Source: Paramecium octaurelia
Lineage: Eukaryota; Ciliophora; Oligohymenophorea; Peniculida; Parameciidae
Length of the DNA stretch: 64,000 nt
NCBI GenBank assembly: GCA_905182995.1
Contig: CAJJDP010000115.1
Coordinates: forward strand, 110,765-174,764
Reading direction: 5' to 3'
Program-made: the position numbers and the translations under genes
The notes under the pieces: generated by a model
Seen by the model: the letters and a program-made list of their open reading frames with translations, nothing else
What the model was told of the DNA's origin: nothing
Databases searched by the model: none
Part shown: positions 59,921-64,000 of the stretch, one piece after another
How positions within the stretch are numbered: position 1 is the first letter of the stretch
Layout: each line of letters opens with the position of its first letter

Positions 59921-60826
59921 ATTAAAATTATTAATGAATTATTATCACATCCAAGCAGAAGACTAAAAAAACCCGTTTTTTAATTATTTGTTTTATATTC
60001 ATTTTAATTCCATTATAAACAACACTTCCCGTCCATTTCTAAATACCATCTCTTCCACAAACGCATCAATGAACCCCTACCTTCCTACCGAAATTACCAG
60101 ACACTAATCAATCCCAAGCAAACTCTTCTACTTTTGAGTATAAATCAATTTATTAAAAAATAGATCACACAGCACAATAGAACTCTAAATTTTCACTAGG
60201 AACCTAGTTTGATCCTTTGTTCTCTTGTATTTTTTTAGTTTTTGCTTTACTATCTTAAAGATATATAAATTTAGAATATATTAATATCTTTCAAGATGAA
60301 AAGCTATTTATATGTTTTAATGCTTCTAAAAATATCCTTAATTAAAAAAACCATAGTTTGCAATCTTTTTCATTTGGTTAACAAAGTCATATATTTGTGA
60401 TCTTTTAGATTTGGATTAAAAGTTTATAAAAATGAAAGAAAATATTATTAATCGGAGTCTATTATTAAGATTATTGATAGATTTTTAATTATTGATTTAA
60501 ACATCCTATTGGTGTTGTTATAGATGTATAAAATTGGGATTTATTTAAAAAGAGTATTTATTTTTCAATTCCTTCTTAGCTATCATTAACAGCAGTTTAT
60601 ATTGTGTGTTCAAATGATCTGTGTGCTGAAAGATAGTATTCTAAATGAGATATATGAATAAGAATGAAATACCAAATCATAAAGAGACTTTGAACATAAA
60701 CTATTATTTTATTATTTTTATATCAAATGCGTCAATAATCCTAAAAAAGCACTTTTTTAAAAACTATCCCTTTTACTTCTATTTTTATGGAAGCTTTAAA
60801 GTAATCTTCAATGTGGGTATCATCAA
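59921..60826. other. Intergenic stretch
   Basis: About 900 bp between the divergent trichocyst gene and the kinase-like gene. A pyrimidine-rich part (60,015-60,130) suggests a short minus-strand piece, but no frame is convincing. Confidence 0.45.
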
Positions 60827-62302
60827 ATGCCATTGATGGGAATAGCCAATTTTAAGGTATCTAAGAATAAATTATTCAGGCAGGTTACTTTTAAAGGTTG
60901 ATATTCAATGGGAATCAGTGTAACTGAATCTACATCCTGAGAAACTATATAGGAAAGGTGTGGGATCTGAGGATTATACCTCCTATTGTTAATTACAAGC
61001 ATGTTTTCTGAAAAAGTTTACTCATTTTGATCCCACAATGCCGAATTATAGGTACGGAATTAGACTGTAATTTGGATAATAACTAACTCATTTATTATGC
61101 GAAAATGCAGATATCTTCAAAAAATGGTTTCAGTTTTTAAGAAGATTCTGCATAATGGATAAATTCGCTAGGAAATATAAAGTCTTAGGTAAAATAAAGC
61201 ACAGCGATCCAGTATTTGGGTAATGCTTATTCTCTTGTGTCAGAGTGCAAGATGCAGAGTATCATGTTGTGAAGGTAATTGAGAAAGATGCGATTACAGC
61301 AGCATAAAAGCAAAACTTATATAGGGAACTAAGCAACTTAAGAAAATTGAGTCATACCTAAATATGTTATATTGTTGAAGTGTTTGAAGATGAATAGAAT
61401 GTGTACGTGTTGTATGAATACTACTTGGGCATTGATTTGAGATCATACATCAAGGAATCCCAAATATATCAGATGGCAGAATAGTCTACCTTAGGATTGG
61501 AGGAGAAATTGGTTGCTGATATTATCTATGGGATTCTGTAAGCCATTCAACATATGCATTCAAAGGGAGTTTTTCATAGAGATATAAAAATGGAAAACTT
61601 ATTCATCCCGGAGAAGAAACGTTTACCATTTGTTGTATTGGGCAACTTTTGCTATTCTGAAACAACCGATCAACCTTAATATAAGAAGTGTGGTACTCCT
61701 GGGTTTGTTGCACCTGAGATATTCAGATCCAAAAATTACACTAGCAAAGTGGATTTATTTTCATTGGGAGTAATATTTTACCTTCTGATTTACGGAAAAT
61801 TACCATTTGAAGGCAAAGATTAAGAAGAAATACTGAGATCAAATGAAAGATGTGATATAGATTTCAAAATAGAGTATTAACTTAATTCATTAATTTAGAA
61901 AAAAAATATGCAAGAAGATTTCAAATTCTGGTATGGATTTGTTAAAGGGATTATTAAATAAAGAACCAATTAAAAGACTGTCAGCTGTCTAGGCACTCAA
62001 CCATCATTGGTTCATCAAAATGGGAACTAGGCATTAAAGAAATCAATATCTTTAAGTATAAAGAGGGAAGTCTTTGTCTACTATTATTGAAAATTCTGTA
62101 GATATTACTTAAAGGTAAATTCGATTTCTATTTTAGTTATTATTAATCCAATTCTTAATTGCACTAATCTATTAAAGAAGAGGACAGATTAGACAGGGTA
62201 GAAAAGGAGTTTATTTAAGATAGTCTATATGATAAATTGCTCCATTTTAATAGTATTTCGTATTAGCCTTCTAAAATTCGTCACAATTAGCAATAATCGT
62301 GA
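60827..62302 (+). pseudogene. PH-like domain plus pseudokinase, frameshifted
   Basis: A continuous frame from about 60,840 gives a PH-like module (L-H-P-E-K-L-Y-R-K-G...ending F-K-K-W-F-Q-F-L-R-R). A kinase-like domain from M-D-K-F-A-R-K-Y-K-V-L-G follows. The kinase has no G-x-G-x-x-G loop. It keeps V-V-K-V-I-E-K and H-R-D-I-K-M-E-N, has N-F-C in place of D-F-G, and keeps C-G-T-P-G-F-V-A-P-E-I. In an eight-A run (61899-61906) one base must be skipped to reach the normal C lobe (L-L-K-G-L-L-N-K-E-P-I-K-R-L-S-A). A 22-nt intron at 62115-62136 leads to a Q/S tail. PH plus kinase is a common ciliate architecture. The 5' end (ATG 60827 with an intron at ~60,852-60,874, or a later Met at 61038) is unresolved. 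Confidence 0.6.
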
Positions 62303-62689
62303 TATTTTAAATTATTTTTATTATATTTATATGTGAAAAAAAAAGAAATTTAGATATACCTGGAATTTTGAAAGGCTGGTCAAAAACTCAGGAAGTAGTG
62401 TATCAAATTGATTTCTTCATTTCGATAAACAAGTTATCAATTTATATAAAGAAAAGAACAGAAGATAAGTTAAGATAAGAACAAAATATTAATAACCATA
62501 AAAATGAAATATTCAATTAATCAATGTATCCAAACAATTAGAATAATCGCTATTTATTAAATGGTGAGACTGTTAGACAGTTTACTGATTTAGTTAATTT
62601 TGTATTTACTAATAGTTGAGTATTATTGTATCAGAAGAAATAAACACATTAATATTAAAATTTGGAAAATATAACTTTACTAACTTAAA
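62303..62689. other. Intergenic with a possible coding remnant
   Basis: A frame of about 90 codons ending at TGA 62618 (W-S-K-T-Q-E-V-V-Y-Q-I-D-F-F...F-T-D-L-V-N-F-V-F-T-N-S) has protein-like composition but no start or family. Otherwise AT-rich. Confidence 0.25.
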
Positions 62690-63004
62690 ATGGAATATGA
62701 AGAATTTAATTTTGAGCTGGCTAATCAATTGAGAGTCAACCCCTTAATATTATTTCTTCATAAATATCTTAGGACAAGAAATGAATCTGGGATGTTAAAT
62801 TTTAATACATATGCGCCAATTACAAATAAACAAAATTAAATTAGTTTTTTACTAATATTCTATTTTAATGATGCATTAACTATAGAAATGTATAAATTTG
62901 ACCAAATGTTCCAATTAATTATTTTTAGAAAGGCATATCATAATATTTTTACTAAGATGTTAATTTATATAGAAAGTAATCAATATTTAATTGATTTAAT
63001 TTGA
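62690..63004 (+). CDS. Hypothetical ORF, 104 residues
   Basis: ATG to TGA without interruption; the first 40 residues (F-N-F-E-L-A-N-Q-L-R-V-N-P-L) look plausible and the rest is hydrophobic/F-rich. No family. It may be a small gene or chance. Confidence 0.3.
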
Positions 63005-63709
63005 TAAAATATAAGATAAAGCAAAAATCAAATTTGTAACTATTCATTTTAAGAGAAAGAACAATGTTATCAGCAGAAGATTTACTTTCATCTGAAATTA
63101 TATCAAATTAACCATAAATATGTTAATGTGGTAAAGATAGATTTAATAGGAAACATTAGATATATATTAATTGGAATTATTGCTTATTTAATAATAATAG
63201 TTTAGCTTCAAATAACTATTTATCAAGTTGAACGTATCTACTAATTTTTTGACTTTCAAAAAGGGCAAAATTATAGTTATATCATATAATCTAATTTGAG
63301 AAGCTAAAGTGTTCAAAAATAAGTAGATATGGGTTAAAATCAATTTCAGTGATCTAAATCGTTTTCTTTTATAACAGAATACATAAACAGATTTTTCAGT
63401 AGATTATAAGAATACATTAATCAAATGCAATAATAATAACATTTTTTGTTCTATTATATATCTTAAATTTATTAATGTAAATGCTACACTCTTAACAATT
63501 ATTCTTCGAGAAATAAAGGTCAATCTCTTATTATCTTTCACCGTAAGAGTCTGAGACTAAATAACTCAGTAATGATCTAATTTGAAATAATTCTTGTTTA
63601 TTAGGAAATTTAAAAAACTCTTTTGCTACAATTTTTTGTTCAAAAAATAAGTTTTTCAAATACAGAGATTAATAATGATTTAATACAAGTATTGCATATA
63701 TTCATATTT
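63005..63709. other. AT-rich stretch
   Basis: One short frame at 63,064-63,228 (M-L-S-A-E-D-L-L-S-S-E-I-I) is open but low-complexity; no gene can be supported. Confidence 0.3.
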
Positions 63710-63985
63710 TCATTGAAGAGATCTTCTTCCATATTTATTGTTTAGTTAACCAATTAAATTGGCTCTAACGGATTTAGGTATATGGTTTAGTTAAAAACTG
63801 TCTTGATCAGAAGCCTTAGTGTAGGATAAGTCCAAATCCATTTACAGAGACTAAGACTTTTATTCAATGAAATTGTCTATTTGTTGATTTTTGATTTATG
63901 AACTACTGTTTACACTCTGTCTTTTTTTCTTGTTTTCACAAGCCTTTTGATGAAATCGATTCTTCTCTAAACTGAAAAAGTTCAT
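63710..63985 (-). CDS. Small hypothetical protein (paralogue of 45851-46138)
   Basis: A 91-residue frame from M-N-F-F-S-L-E-K to TGA. Residues 9-17 (N-R-F-H-Q-K-A-C-E) match the start of the gene at 46138 closely, and twenty bases around GATGAAATCGATT are identical between the two loci. The rest is Q/S/K-rich. The start is 15 bases from the window edge, so an upstream exon outside the window cannot be excluded. Confidence 0.5.
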
Positions 63986-64000
63986 CAATTATTAATATTA

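Overview
This window reads as macronuclear DNA of a Paramecium species. Long frames appear only when TAA and TAG are read as glutamine and TGA is the sole stop. Genes carry 19-31 nt GT...AG introns, mostly ending in TAG, which restore phase almost everywhere. Base composition is strongly AT-rich, intergenic gaps are short, and a trichocyst matrix protein gene is present. All CDS entries below use that code. I built exon joins by hand and checked that exon sums divide by three.

Layout: 1-5.0 kb is gene-poor and looks decayed. It holds a zinc-finger fragment, a 64-bp direct repeat, a doubtful minus-strand frame and a degenerate copy of a Paramecium repeat protein. 5.0-11.8 kb is a giant secreted/membrane cysteine-rich protein. 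Then come + strand genes: B-box/kelch (11.8), eIF4E (13.8, overlapping the kelch stop), a mitochondrial-looking membrane protein (15.5), a DHHC palmitoyltransferase (17.0), and four hypothetical proteins (19.1-25.1). A minus-strand block follows: IFT57 (25.5), V-ATPase subunit H (27.0), then a 7.5-kb frame (28.7-36.2) encoding a BIRC6-type E2 domain joined without any stop to a complete ubiquitin-activating E1.

36.4-39.1 kb is an exact 1,349-bp tandem duplication split by one N, probably an assembly artefact, carrying two copies of a small gene. Next are a NEK-like kinase with lesions and a small hypothetical (minus), then on + WDR12/Ytm1, SF3B2 and proteasome alpha5. After these come a hypothetical and a PP2C phosphatase with two tiny ORFs (minus), a CAMK-like kinase (+), a small gene and a Myb gene (minus), and a RING-CH membrane E3 (+). 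The 55.6-59.9 kb block (minus) holds a mannose-6-phosphate-receptor-like membrane protein, a kinesin and a trichocyst matrix protein. The end holds a PH-like/pseudokinase gene (+), poorly supported ORFs and a small minus gene.

The genes are mostly housekeeping (translation, splicing, ribosome assembly, proteasome, ubiquitin, V-ATPase, cilia) plus kinases and secretory proteins, in ordinary mixed eukaryotic order with no operon logic. The outstanding observation is the E2-E1 fusion, because BIRC6 is an E2/E3 known in animals to be charged by a dedicated E1 (UBA6). The fusion would hard-wire such a pair in one polypeptide.
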